Positions 54,030 to 64,000 of a stretch of DNA of 64,000 nucleotides are shown here, in pieces; positions within the stretch are counted from its first letter, which is position 1, and every line of letters starts with the position of its first letter. A program made the translations under genes and the position numbers. The DNA comes from Limnephilus marmoratus (lineage: Eukaryota; Arthropoda; Insecta; Trichoptera; Limnephilidae): NCBI GenBank assembly GCA_917880885.1, contig OU862931.1, positions 16,348,736 to 16,412,735 of the forward strand, in the 5' to 3' direction. Under the pieces are notes generated by a model. That model saw only the letters and a program-made list of their open reading frames with translations. It did not search any database and had not been told where the DNA came from.

Positions 54030-54273
54030 AAACTAAGTACAAATTGACATTGAGTTTTATTTAGTCTGCAATATTTCCTGAATTTCTGATCCTTTAGATT
54101 TAAGTGCCATTTTATCAGGATTTGATAACTGCCTTCATCGACTCTGGATGCATATAATGAATGATTTTATTTCTTTTTGATGAAAAGAGCAACATTATTT
54201 TATCATCCTCTTCTTTGTTCTATATCAGTCTCTTCACGAGTTCTCGCTTTCGTTCATTGAAATTGTCAGACAT
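54030..54273 (-). pseudogene. HARBI1 gene, N-terminal exon at the Harbinger right end
   Basis: Minus strand: MSDNFNERKRELVKRLI, a stop, then after a frameshift EGSYQILIKWHLNLKDQKFR, LNKTQCQFVLSLV. This is the N-terminal helical part ahead of the DDE_Tnp_4 domain, a form common in insect HARBI1-like proteins. It starts about 210 bases inside the right terminus (54484). The rest of the protein is at 41601-40404 on the same strand. Confidence 0.6.
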
Positions 54274-54487
54274 AGTTAATGTTCGATACACGACTGCAAT
54301 GCACAACTGTTCGCACTGACTTCTGCTTGACTACTGCGGTTGGCAGTCGCTGCCCGGGCCGTGGACGCTGCTATCCGAAAGCTTCTGGCAGCGCCGCGCA
54401 GCAGTGATAATGGGTCGCGGCAGCTTGTCGCAACTGCCAAGTCACGACTGCCAAGTCACGACTGCCGAGATCCGAATGCTACCTTTA

Positions 54488-54610
54488 GAAAAATAGCGAA
54501 AAGAAGGAAGTTGACTGCCACGCCAGATGTGAGGAGCCAAGTGGCAAAGGCTCAAGAGGCGAGCAATGACTCCTTCAAGGAGCTAATGGGAGCCGTCAAA
54601 ATTTTTTTGG
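54488..54610 (+). other. Coding-like scrap flanking the Harbinger insertion
   Basis: RKIAKRRKLTATPDVRSQVA, KAQEASNDSFKELMGAV. When the Transib (36663-39949) and Harbinger (39976-54484) are mentally removed with one target copy each, the frame reads openly back through SANLGSVHAVQETTGL. It may be the C-terminal part of a MADF- or Myb-like protein; not identified. Confidence 0.35.
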
Positions 54611-54829
54611 CATTTTTGAGGCATTTCCTATTTCTCTTCGAATCACTCCCAAGTACTCTCAAATTTATTTTATTTTATTTGCTTATTCACGCCTTGAAGG
54701 CTTTTACAATATCACATTGTTATAGATTATTATTATTATTAGTTATTCTGGAGTATAATTATAATACTAAAAATACCAAAAGAACAATTAAACTACACCT
54801 ATCTTCTGCGTTTATCTAATTTATTAAAA

Positions 54830-55114
54830 TTGAGTGACAGAAGAACTGTTTTCGATCTAGTATTTTTATTTAAAATCTTGCATAATAAAATTAACAGCCC
54901 TGAAGTCTCGGCGCTCATAAATTTTAATGTGCCAGCCAGAAACACAAGGTCAGTACTACCGTTTTATTGTGGCAATACTACGACCATGTCCCATTTCAAT
55001 ATACCACTACACAGAATTCAAAACTTAGGCAATATGTTTTCGCACATAGATGTATGGAATGTGTCGCTGATAAAATATAAGTATGAAATAATAAATCATT
55101 TATCCTCTTTAAGA
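54830..55114 (+). pseudogene. LINE ORF2 C-terminal fragment
   Basis: LSDRRTVFDLVFLFKILHNK then INSPEVSALINFNVPARNTR and LIKYKYEIINHLSS. The R..DL.FLFK..N..I pattern with a following RNTRS block is the C-terminal end of many insect CR1/jockey-like LINE proteins. No catalytic part. Confidence 0.6.
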
Positions 55115-55160
55115 TAAGTTATTTGCATGTATTATATACAAATGTATTTTTTCATTGTTA

Positions 55161-55863
55161 AGCGCGCTCTACACTCGCGGCGCGAACGGCCGCGAAACAC
55201 GAGTGTGGATCTTGTTCACGCCTTCACAATCTTCGCATTCGCGCTTCGCGCCATTCCCCGATTTTTGTCGGTTTTTTGGCCCGCGACAAAGGGTTTGCGG
55301 CGCGCGAATGTGAACGCATCCACAGTCGCAGTTTTCCGCAGTAGCTTACAAGACATCATAGGGAGTGGTTGTGCGTGCGTTGGCGATTGGCTTTCCTAAA
55401 GATGAACACTACGTGGTATAATGAACTAGAACTGACCCTCGTGGAGTGTGTTCAAGCTGAGCCGATACTCTGGCAGTCGAAACACAAGGATCATAAAAAT
55501 AAGAATATGGTTCATGATGCCTGGACACGCATAAGTGCTGTCTTAGATATACCTATAGCTGAGTTAAAGAAAAAGAAGGAATCACTTATGTCGAGCTATA
55601 GATCGTATAGAAAGAAATTAAAGGATTCTATCCACAGCGGTGCGAGCTCAAGTGATATCTACAAACCCATATGGTTTGCTTATGAAACCATGAACTCATT
55701 TCTTGGAGATAATGCGAAATCATGTCGTCATCCATCTTCGTTAAAGTCGCGAACAAGACTGAAGCTTTGCGAGTGTGGATGGACACAATTCACGCGCGGA
55801 TCGCGGCGTATATTCATGGCGTGAATTCATGGCGCGACTTCGCGCGCGAGTGTAGAGCCAGCT
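55161..55863 (+). mobile_element. MADF-only non-autonomous Harbinger, TTA duplication
   Basis: 703 bp. Ends AGCGCGCTCTACACTCGCGG and, reversed, AGCTGGCTCTACACTCGCGC. TTA on both sides (55158-55160 and 55864-55866). It carries one gene for a MADF protein and no transposase. Confidence 0.85.
55402..55824 (+). CDS. MADF-domain protein in a non-autonomous Harbinger (C-terminus cut)
   Basis: Starts MNTTWYNELELTLVECVQAE. A complete MADF domain of about 90 residues follows: PILWQSKHKDHKNKNMVHDA, LKKKKESLMSSYRSYRKKLK, IWFAYETMNSFLGD. It then runs into terminal-repeat sequence, so the usual BESS tail is lost. MADF domains bind DNA and, in Harbinger elements, the partner protein recruits the transposase. 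No stop inside the domain. Confidence 0.75.
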   Translation: MNTTWYNELELTLVECVQAEPILWQSKHKDHKNKNMVHDAWTRISAVLDIPIAELKKKKESLMSSYRSYRKKLKDSIHSGASSSDIYKPIWFAYETMNSFLGDNAKSCRHPSSLKSRTRLKLCECGWTQFTRGSRRIFMA

Positions 55864-56054
55864 TTACAATATTGTAATATTTAAATATTGTAGCATTTAT
55901 TTTCGTTTTGTTATCTTAATATCTACATATGTCTTTCTCAACTATTTCTTTCTGTTTCACAAATTCACTAGAGCTGTATTTTTCATGTTGTTGCTATACA
56001 CTATGTTATATTATGTAAAAGCCGAAAGGGGTTAATATTATAAATAAACAAGTA

Positions 56055-57170
56055 CAGGGTGTCCGGTGGCAGAATTAGGTTTAAAATTTCGAATTTCTCT
56101 GTGTGCAACTGCGCGTCGAAGATTTAGTACGCGTTACAATATTCGACGTTTACGTGACACCCCAAGTGAAGATTTGATTCGATCATGAGTGCGGAGATTC
56201 CAGGCAACAAGTTCGGCGGCAAACGACCCACGGTCGGGACCCAGCAGGACGTCGAAAACAAATCAAAACATCGAACTCTTCGCGAACAGTTTGCTCGATA
56301 ATCCACGTCAGTTCGTGAACAAGAGAGCGGCTACCCTAGGGCTTCCAAAAACTATCGTGCACGAAATATTGAAGAAGGACCTTAAATTTCACCCTTTTAA
56401 GAATCAAATAGTGCAAGGGCTTAAACCTAATGATTACAATTTACATAAAATTTTCTACGAGATAATGTTAGAGCGATTTCGTACGGTAAACACTATCTTT
56501 TGGAGTAATGAAGCCTACTTTCATTTAATTGGAAGTGTAAATAAGCAGAATTGCCATTATTGGTCACCTAAAGGACAGAACCCACGTTTAAAACATAAAT
56601 AGCCACTTCACAGTCCCAAAGTGACTGTTTGGTATACATTGTCAAGCAGCGGAATAATCGGACCCTATTTTTTTGAAAATCGTCGAGGGCAAGCCATTAC
56701 TGTGAACGGGGTGTTTCTTATCAGCGCATGCTTAATGATTATTTTTTGCCAAAAGTGAGACAACATCCTGCCATTTCATACACATGGTTCCAGCAAGATG
56801 GCGCCACGCCTCACACTGCTAGAGACGATGGCGCTTCTTCGTGATTTGTTCCCTAAAAAATTGATTAGCCGTTCCGGTGGACATCCTCTGGCCACCCAGG
56901 TCGCCAGATCTCACTCCAATGGACTTTTTTCTGTGGGGGTACCTCAAAAGTAAAGGGTATGAAACCGACCTCGTGACCATCTCTGAACTAAAAGAAAATA
57001 TCGTTCGCGAAGTTAATGACGATCCCGACGTAACTTCTCCAGCGAGTGGCATGAAATACTGAGACCAGATTACAAGAGTGTGTCCGACATGACGGTTTAC
57101 GGTTATTTGTCATTTCAGAGTACAGCAACAAATTTTCAACGTTCGATAGACAGAATTGGGGACATTTTTG
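56055..57170 (+). pseudogene. mariner/IS630-like transposase remnant
   Basis: The left end CAGGGTGTCCGG follows a TA (56053-56054). Coding blocks in changing frames: LGLPKTIVHEILKKDLKFHP, FWSNEAYFHLIGSVNKQNCH (the family's first Asp is Asn here), SPKVTVWYTLSSSGIIGPYF, WFQQDGATPHTA (second Asp) and SPDLTPMDFFLWGYLKSK (third Asp). So the catalytic triad is broken at the first position and the frame is broken at least four times. No right end was found. Confidence 0.8.
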
Positions 57171-57505
57171 AGGTATTTTTTATTCTGTAGTAAAGTATAA
57201 TCACAACTATGTGTTGCAGTTGGAGTCAGTCAGAAGATGAGTATTAATTTTCAAATCGTCAATTCCATATTTTAAAATGTTATTTTTTTCATTTACCCCA
57301 CATATTTCTTCTTGTGAAAAAGTGACGACTCAACATCAATTTTCATTTGTTTACCAAGTAAATTAATAAAAAAATATTTTAAAATGAAATTAATTCCGAA
57401 CTACTTGTTGTCTAACCGAACGCATTCTTGTTTAGTGGCAGTTCTTCCAGCAAACTCTTCCAATATTTCTTTCCATGTGAGGAAGGATTCATTAATTTTA
57501 ATTTT
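57171..57505. other. No gene recognised on the plus strand
   Basis: A minus-strand stretch (LTWKEILEEFAGRTATKQEC, about 57420-57490) looks like a Myb/zeste-type DNA-binding scrap, but it is too short to name. Confidence 0.3.
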
Positions 57506-58980
57506 GGTAGAAGGAGATGTTTCTGACATTAGCTGGAGCGGGATGAGGAAGAAGACGAAATCCAAGACCTTTATCATGCAGAAGAGAGCTATATTGATCA
57601 TCAAACCCTCGCACGTGAAGTTGGGATGGCCTTTGAAGTCGTCTTAAGTAATGAAAGTGTTATGTTCGCACATAATGTCAAACAGTTGGGAACCAGCGGA
57701 AGGCTACACGGATTGAGAAACAGGTAATTCGCGCTTGGTAGCGAACACCAACGGCGAAACCCCCACCAGAGGAGAAGGTATATAAGCTTGAAGAAGCACG
57801 CTCCTCTCTTTTTGCCCGGCTAGTTGCGCCCAAGTCCTGGCCTCGAACGGACGGCTGTAAGACACGAGAAAGTCGTTGCCCGCTTCGCGTCGAGTTCTTG
57901 AAACAATGGCCGAGTTCGGCTACGGAAAAGTTGATATTGTGTAACGATCCATAACTATTGCCGTGATTAATATTCCGCCGTGAATATCGCAAAATATCGT
58001 GTTATTGCTCAGTATATAGTACCCACGCCGCGGCCATATTCCGCCGTGATAATTCAATACCCGACCTGAGTGGCGCGGATATTCCTCTCGCCCCCTGAAG
58101 TCCTAGCAGTTGGCTCCCTCATGCAAGTCCTGGACAAACCAGCCTCTGCCTTGACGGGCCCCCGGTGCCCGAAGTCACCCCGTAGAAGCCAGCTGCCACC
58201 GATCCTGCCCACCTCAGTACCAGGTTTAACCTATTCTCCTCTTGAGCCATTAGAATCCATCGTTATAGGCCGGTCCTTTCAGGTCTTAAACCGTATTCTT
58301 GGTTATGTACTAAACACATAGTATTGTACAATAAACTATTGTCCTCTATTCCCCGAGTTTCATTGCATATATCAACCTGTTCACCCGAGGGGAGCTGAAG
58401 CCCTGAACCCTGAGATGAGTCCATGTGTAAGTACGTAATGTGGCATTCTAGCCATTATCGGTACCATTACATAGCAAAGTCTTTAAAATCCACATTTAAA
58501 TGCATATTTATGAAACCGTATTATCCATTAATTTTATCTTGTGTTCAAAACATAACATTTTCTATTTTCAAGACACTGAAGTGCACAGTCAGGAAGAGGA
58601 TCTTCCCCTGGACATGGATGAGGCAGAGCCCACCCAGGAAGCAGACAACGTTGCCCCAGAGGCAGTTGCGAGGGCTGATGTATGCTGGCGACGTCGAGAT
58701 TTGGAACCGGTGAACTCTGAATCAATACTTCAAATATTTCATTGATGATAAAATTATTTTAAATATGGTGGAACAGACCAACCTTTTTTACTCTGTTCAG
58801 AAAAGTTGCAGGAATGTTTGCACCTCGATTGAGGAAATGGAAAGGTTTCTCGGCGTGCATATTATGATGGGTATGTTTAGGCTTCCTCATATTCGCCAAT
58901 ATTGGCAAGAGGGACTTAGACTACCCAGAAAACAGAAACTCCCATATGAGCATGGCATTGCTGTGCTTTTTAAAGACTGA
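57506..58980 (+). pseudogene. piggyBac-like transposase, second copy, with LTR in intron
   Basis: A closely related copy of 50924-51540: EGDVSDI with a one-base deletion, then after the intron DTEVHSQEEDLPLDMDEAEP, WRRRDLEPVN and IEEMERFLGVHIMMGMFRLP. It diverges after GLRLPRK, so it lacks the whole catalytic part. The intron is split by a solo LTR (57658-58475). Confidence 0.8.
57658..58475 (+). mobile_element. Solo LTR, BEL/Pao-like, AAAG duplication
   Basis: 818 bp starting TGTTATGTTCG. AAAG on both sides (57654-57657, 58476-58479); the related empty site at about 51094-51118 confirms the edges. A TATATAA lies at 57779, an AATAAA near 58330, and the block CCCTGAGATGAG is shared with the LTR at 29580. 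The 3' edge does not end in CA, unlike the usual rule. Confidence 0.75.
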
Positions 58981-59594
58981 ACCCTCTGGAAAGAACCCTC
59001 AAGAAATACATCAAAAGTTTTCAGAGCCAGGACATGGAAATGTCCAATAAGTTGACACTGCTCATAGTCCGATTGAAAGACATCTACGACACATTGAAAT
59101 ATTTAGTCCATTATTACTGCTGAGATCGCTGATGAAAATCAAGTACAAATCATTCCCATTTTTCCCAGTTTTTGATATACTGAATTGGCGAAAATATAAT
59201 TCTTATGGGTATAAACATCCTTTAGATCCCAAAAATATGTTGACATTTTCAGTTTTTCAGAGACTGTTTTAAAAGCTACATTCTTCCTTTGTCTTTTTAT
59301 AAAAGTAATATAACAGTGTCAAATCAAAACAACACTGCACCTAAAATTATTTTAAAGGTCACGAAAAAATTATTGATAGAATCTGCCAGCAATACAGGTT
59401 TTCTTGGCAAATGTCATCACACTATAACACATTTGTACCTTACATAAATTATCTGTTTTTTATTTACATATAATATAACATGTAATTGGGTTTAGTAATA
59501 TAACATGTAACTGTTGGGTTAGCTGAAAGAAATAAACGGCAACATCTTCTTCAACGCACCAGAGGCCGCGGACCGAGAAACGTTGATGGAGGCA
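58981..59594. other. Decayed coding scrap and AT-rich DNA
   Basis: 58990-59140 reads SEPGHGNVQ, stop, VDTAHSPIERHLRHIEIF, recalling a GH...D..HS.IE block of uncharacterised repeat-encoded proteins. Not identified further. The rest holds no gene. Confidence 0.3.
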
Positions 59595-60374
59595 TGTTAT
59601 GAAGCAATTTTAAATATTTTATTTCTTCAAGTACTTTCTTAAGCTGCGGCTTTAAAAAAATATAATAATGTTGGCGACACTTTCTTCGGGTTTTTGTCTA
59701 TGCGAAGTGCGGGGAGCGGTTCCGGTTCCACTTTTTGATTTGTAAGCGGGGAGAGCGGCCCGCTTTCAAATCGACTTGTCACCTAATTCTAGTTAAGAAT
59801 GTGCTAATTGATTCGGGCAAGTTTGGATCGAGTATACGCGGGGGACAATAGTTTACTAATTTGTGATACAATGGATTTATCAATGAATCCACGAAAATAC
59901 GTGAGTGTGTTCGTGTAGATCGAACGCGGGCAATATTCTGCCGCGTGTTACTGTGGCGGGCCTCTTGGATAAATTGAGATCGGTAATGATCCGTGCCATC
60001 CTGACGTGTAATAAAGCGTTACGTGCATAATTTCCACATTCCGCGGCCGGCGAACCCGGTAGAGAACCCTATTTTATGGAAACTCGCTGTTTCCAGGAGA
60101 GTGTCGCTACCATTTGAGCAGAATTGAGTACGTAGTGACGAGGAAGCAGAAGGGCAGTCAATCTGCAGAGGGTCATGGGATCCTACCCAAAATAGCCGAT
60201 CGGTTACAGAGCCGAGGTCTAGGAGTGTCATGCCCACGCCCTGAAGGGAGCGTCTCGTGCTTGCTGCAGATCGACATTCTACGACTATAGTCGTGGATTG
60301 GCGTCCTAGATTCCTTCGGAATCAAAGTTGATTTGTGGTTTGCGGAAGCGAGATAAAATTGACTTTCATAACCT
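59595..60374 (+). mobile_element. LTR-like sequence starting TGTTATG
   Basis: Begins TGTTATGAAG and ends near CTTTCATAACC, a short inverted pair. It contains an AATAAAG at 60010 and the GC-rich leader-like composition of the other BEL-type LTRs. No target duplication found, so both edges are approximate. Confidence 0.45.
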
Positions 60375-61486
60375 ATACGTATGCAGCCTTACTAAAAAAA
60401 AACCACAGCACGGCCGATAACTTGTGTTGCTGCAGCAACATGAATAAAACAAAAATACACTAAAACACAATAACATTACTTTTTCATAGTGTACATAGTA
60501 AATTGTTTGTTTTCCTACAGGACCGCTAGGTGGCGGTGCCTGCGCATTCGTCATTCGCGTTGAAACTGCCAAAAAAATTCACTCCGCGGATGTGTGTGTA
60601 CACAAATGTGATCGTAATATCTATTAATATGACTAATTCACTATTACATTCGCATAATTGATATATTTACTGTGTTTTTTGTGGTTTTTAATAAGTTTTA
60701 GTCAAGTTATAATAACAATAATCATACTTTGAAAATTGAAATGTCAATAAGTATTTTATGTAAAACATGAAAATTCAAATTTACATTTAAAGGATTTTAT
60801 TTTATGAGAATTTCATAAAAGTGGTGTTTTTTTAAAATACTAATATCTAATACATGTGTTCCTAAACGTATCAATGAAATTAACGTCTTTAGAGTTGCAA
60901 GAAATCTGTTATATTTTTAGGTTAGTTTTTTGGCATTATAAAAACTTTGAAATTTTTTATTATTTTTTTATTGTATGCACGAGGAAAAAGTGAGGTGACA
61001 GTTTCGTTTCAAATTCATTATATATCTGAATTTTTAAATTTTTTTTTTTTATAAATTTCTGTACACTTTCATCAAATATGTTTTGGTAAAAAAAAAAAAA
61101 TTCATTTTTTTTGCGTTTGAATCTTATATGGCAGTTTATTAAAACTAAAGTGTATTTCAATTACACAAATCTAAAAGGTAATTTTATCTAGTTTTCATAA
61201 ATGGTATTTGTTTTTACGACACCTTCAAAAATAAGAAATATATAGAACATTCAAAATACTTTGGAAAAATTCCAAATTTCGTTCAGACATCATTTATTTA
61301 TCTCTATTACTAAAATAGAGATAAACCACCCTCTCAGACTGTGTAAACCAAGTGTATTTTTTTCCGTGAACAATTTAATTAGTAATGTTTTCACATCCGC
61401 GGCCGTTTGTCAATTGAATAAAATTTTCACTGGGTTTTTTAGTAAGGCTGATAGTGTCCAACGTATACTGTGTTTTTACTTGGCAG
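60375..61486. other. AT-rich stretch without recognised gene
   Basis: TTTTCCTACAG at about 60510-60520 is acceptor-like, but the sequence after it shows no familiar protein. Long A/T runs near 61040 and 61090. Confidence 0.3.
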
Positions 61487-61663
61487 GCAGCTGGGAGACA
61501 CGTGAGGAACGAAGGTACACTGGTCAGTAACGGAGCACCTAACAACAGAACCAAGCTAAGTTACATAGAACGCTCTGTCCTAAATCACGTACTTATAAGG
61601 GATACTAGTAAACTATTCGCAGGTTCCCGAGGAAACGAAATAGATTGTACCTATAAGTTATGA
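61487..61663 (+). other. Possible terminal exon of an unidentified gene
   Basis: An acceptor (ACTTGGCAG) is followed by an open frame reading AAGRHVRNEGTLVSNGAPNN, RTKLSYIERSVLNHVLIRDT, SKLFAGSRGNEIDCTYKL and a stop at 61661. AATAAA follows at 61679-61684. The composition is more balanced than the surroundings. It resembles no transposon protein I know, so a host last exon is possible; upstream exons would be far away. Confidence 0.35.
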
Positions 61664-61734
61664 CTTTTATAAGTTATGCAATAAATGTTTTTAAATTTTG
61701 AATTTTGATATAAAAAAGCTTGAATATGAGTATG

Positions 61735-62640
61735 CATGCCAAAATATCACAAAGTCCAGAAAACTGGAAGAAAACTCAAAGCGCCACGAAAGATTGGTTG
61801 ATCAGCTTTATGTAAAGGAATAAAAATTCATTGTCTATCCGTGCAGAAGCAAGGAGTTTGAGTCACGCCACTAGCTTTAACAAGCACAATGTTGATCTAT
61901 TCTATGATAACCTTTGTAATATTCTTGAGAGGTTCAAGTTTGATTGCCAAGACATTTGGAATCTTGACAAAACAGGAATAACAACAGTGCAAAAGCCAAA
62001 AAAATATTAGCTGAGAAAGGGGCACGGCAAGTTGGAGCAGTGGCATTGCAGCTAATGCTAATAGGAATTCTGTTTCACCACTTTTATTATTTCCACAAAA
62101 GCATTTTAAAACGCAGTTTATTACTGATTGACCACCTGGATGTATTGGAGCTGCTCAGCCAAGTGGTTGGAAAACAGAGGAGAGCTTTTTGCTCTTCATT
62201 CAGCACTTCACAAAGCAAGTTTGATGTACAAAAGAAAAGCCCATTTTGCTACTTCTTTCATCCCATTTATCGATTGTAGTGTTGAAATACTGCAAAGATG
62301 ATGGGATGCATTTATCATTCTCACTTCATACAACACAAAGTTGCAGTCCATAGAGAGGTCGGTCTGTGGGCCTTATCAACAATATAACAGGGATATGGTT
62401 TGCAAACATTTCCATGAAAAAGGAAAACCGAGTGGTACCTTTTATTTTCGGTATCTTCTAATGAACACCATAGTTTTATAGGAACTTCGAGCGTATTGAA
62501 TAGTCGAAATGTCTTCGAGAAAAAGAGGCGAAATTTGGTGTCACTTTTCTGAAGTACCAAGATGGAGGGAAAAAAGTGAAATGTGTTCATTGAAGAGATA
62601 ACCCGCGATATGTCCGCAGACGCTAAAGTCACATCTTCCA
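61735..62640 (+). pseudogene. Jerky/pogo-like DDE_1 transposase remnant
   Basis: Blocks in changing frames: LVDQLYVKE; then ILERFKFDCQDIWNLDKTGI (the ...DE/DKTG block, first catalytic Asp), AEKGARQVGAV, FITD-PPGCIGAAQPSGW, and the later SFSLHTTQS-like block. Order and spacing fit the DDE_1 domain of Jerky-type transposases. Multiple stops. Confidence 0.7.
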
Positions 62641-62749
62641 AAGTAATAATGTATTATAAGGTGATGGAATGATGTGCCAATAGCAAGGTTGTGGATGCCG
62701 AATTGTATCCATAGCTTTTTAGTTTAGTTGAACTCTTAAAAATTCAAAT

Positions 62750-62990
62750 TAAAAAACATCTTGGTCCAGGCCAGGCATAACAGCTGAGGCTACCTTTTAG
62801 GATCCAAGATTAAAAAAGACACCATTGAAAGATTCCATAAAATTAGAATGGGTCGTCAATAGTATTAAACCAAAACTCTCTGATTTAGTATCTAATTCAT
62901 CACATAATTATTTAAGCTGAACGTCCGGAACTGTCTATGTCCAACACTGCGACGATAACATCATCAGAGTATCAGTCAATATTTTTATGG
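62750..62990 (+). pseudogene. hAT transposase C-terminal fragment
   Basis: Reads EATFLDPRLKKT with frame changes, then a stretch of low similarity. A..LDPR.K is a conserved block in the C-terminal third of ZBED-like hAT transposases. Very short, so tentative. Confidence 0.45.
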
Positions 62991-63164
62991 GGAAAGCACA
63001 ATGAGAAATTTACAAGCTACCAATCAAATAATGTTTGACCCCACATACCAATATTATTTTAGTCACCTTAAACCAAGTTATGTATCCGTTTTTCTTAAAA
63101 TGTATTTTTAAAAACTATTTGTAAATTTAACTGTAACTTAAATTATATTTTTCTTGCGTACTAG

Positions 63165-64000
63165 ATGTATGAAAAAATTTGCATGGATGAAGCAGGCCGC
63201 ACTGCTGAGTCGGATGACAGTGATCTTGATTTCGACATTAGTGAGGAAGAACAAGATATGTCTTCCATTATTGATGAATCTCTACCAGTTTTTGAACGGG
63301 AAACCGATGATTTTGTTCCTAAAATAAATTGGTTCAGTGGCTCAAGATCCGGAGCAAACATAGAAAATGTTGGAAACAGAGAAGTAGATTTCTTCAAACT
63401 TTTCATGACCAATACGCTTATGAATTTTATTGCAAACGAAACAAATACCAGTATCAGTAAGTGAAATCCAAATGCAATCAATTGAGTTGGAGGTTGAAAA
63501 AATGGACCGATGTCACAATATACATTTTTTTGGCTTTGTGTAACTTGATGGCCCGTAATTCCAGGAATAAGAATCAAGATCACTGGTCTACAGATATCTT
63601 ACTGCATTCGCCCATATATTCAGATACAATGTCACGAAATAGATTTCAAATGATTCTTCGTATGCTTCAGTTTTGTGACAATACTCAACAACCAGGGGGG
63701 ACAAGATATTCAAAGTTAGATTCATTGTTGATTATTTAAAAAATAAATAAATGGAGAATACATGTATCCTTAGAATATATGCACTGACGAAAGTTTGCCA
63801 CTGTTCAAAGGAAGACCATCATTCCGTCAATATATTCCATCAAAAGCTAGCCGTTTTGGGATAAATTTTTTTGTGATGTGTGACTGTGCAACAGGATACG
63901 TTTTGAATTTCATTGTTTATACTGGACAAACAACAGAATATTGTAACACATCCACACATCGGTATTTCAGGAAGTATAGTTATGACCCTCATGGAGCCAT
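63165..64000 (+). pseudogene. piggyBac-like transposase, 5' part, cut by window end
   Basis: Starts MYEKICMDEAGRTAESDDSD with an acidic N-terminus. Frameshifts then give KKWTDVTIYIFLALCNLMAR, HWSTDILLHSPIYSDTMSRN RFQMILRMLQFCDN, then CTDESLPLFKGRPSFRQYIP (first catalytic Asp) and FFVMCDCATGYVLNFIVYTG. It differs from the three other piggyBac copies in the window. Stop at 63739 and shifts near 63465 and 63745. The rest lies outside. Confidence 0.8.

Larger units (their letters stand above)
39976..54484. mobile_element. PIF/Harbinger element with MADF and HARBI1 genes, swollen by insertions
   Basis: Left end AGGTAGCATTCGGATCTCGG (39976-) and right end, reversed, have an identical stretch of about 26 bp. 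TTA precedes the left end (39973-39975) and follows the right end (54485-54487). The start of a MADF gene lies just inside the left end, and the start of a HARBI1 gene (minus strand) just inside the right end; both main bodies are between. About 11 kb of other elements (LTR element, LINE, inverted repeat, piggyBac, Penelope) sit within. That the two ends belong to one insertion is an inference from these facts. Confidence 0.65.

Noticed and set aside
59595..60374. Solo LTR with defined target duplication
   Set aside because: The start fits, but no convincing duplication or precise 3' edge was found; kept only as an LTR-like stretch.

Overview
The window looks like a repeat-dominated stretch of an insect (or at least arthropod) nuclear genome. 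It is AT-rich, has GT-AG introns, and carries transposon families typical of insects: Transib, piggyBac, PIF/Harbinger with MADF partners, several hAT types, Jerky/pogo, BEL/Pao and Penelope. No complete ordinary host gene is visible. The only host-like pieces are a serine-protease exon fragment (28238-28333) and an unproven terminal exon (61487-61663). I cannot name the species.

Layout. 1-12.9 kb: a hAT right end, a tRNA-headed retroposon, then a 9.5-kb hAT (1243-10719, 8-bp target duplication on both sides) that holds a five-exon piggyBac gene, fold-back hairpins and a 97-bp satellite. This hAT lies in the 5' part of a second, nearly intact hAT (GTF2IRD2-like). 13-22 kb: LINE and BEL/Pao debris, a 344-bp tandem repeat, I/R1-type LINE remnants, a piggyBac end and a 5'-truncated LINE with a 12-bp duplication. 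22-25.5 kb: a well-preserved L2/CR1-group LINE. 26-36 kb: an internally deleted Transib, a Jerky-like transposase carrying captured protease DNA, hAT, HARBI1 split by a solo BEL LTR, a tyrosine-recombinase fragment, a DDE_3 transposase split by a MITE, and Penelope and Myb-like pieces.

The most notable object is a complete Transib transposon at 36663-39949: matching terminal repeats starting CACTATG, a CGCTG duplication on both sides, and an uninterrupted two-exon RAG1-related transposase (about 701 aa). Only 18 bp beyond its duplication begins a Harbinger terminus whose partner is 14.5 kb away (39976-54484), with matching TTA targets. Between these termini are a MADF-BESS gene (+) and a HARBI1 gene (-) whose exons interleave, plus later insertions. 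One of these is a complete 4.7-kb LINE (45371-50074) with a 20-bp target duplication that encodes OTU protease, AP-type endonuclease and reverse transcriptase.

54-64 kb: a MADF-only non-autonomous Harbinger, a decayed mariner, a piggyBac copy with a solo LTR in its intron, another LTR, a Jerky-like pseudogene and a piggyBac cut by the window end.

How the parts relate: this is a nesting stack, not a pathway. Broken reading frames on the two sides of several insertions rejoin cleanly (the DDE_3 gene across its MITE, HARBI1 across its MITE and across an LTR, GIY-YIG across a LINE tail, gag across a SINE). That gives a relative order of insertion readable directly from the sequence.
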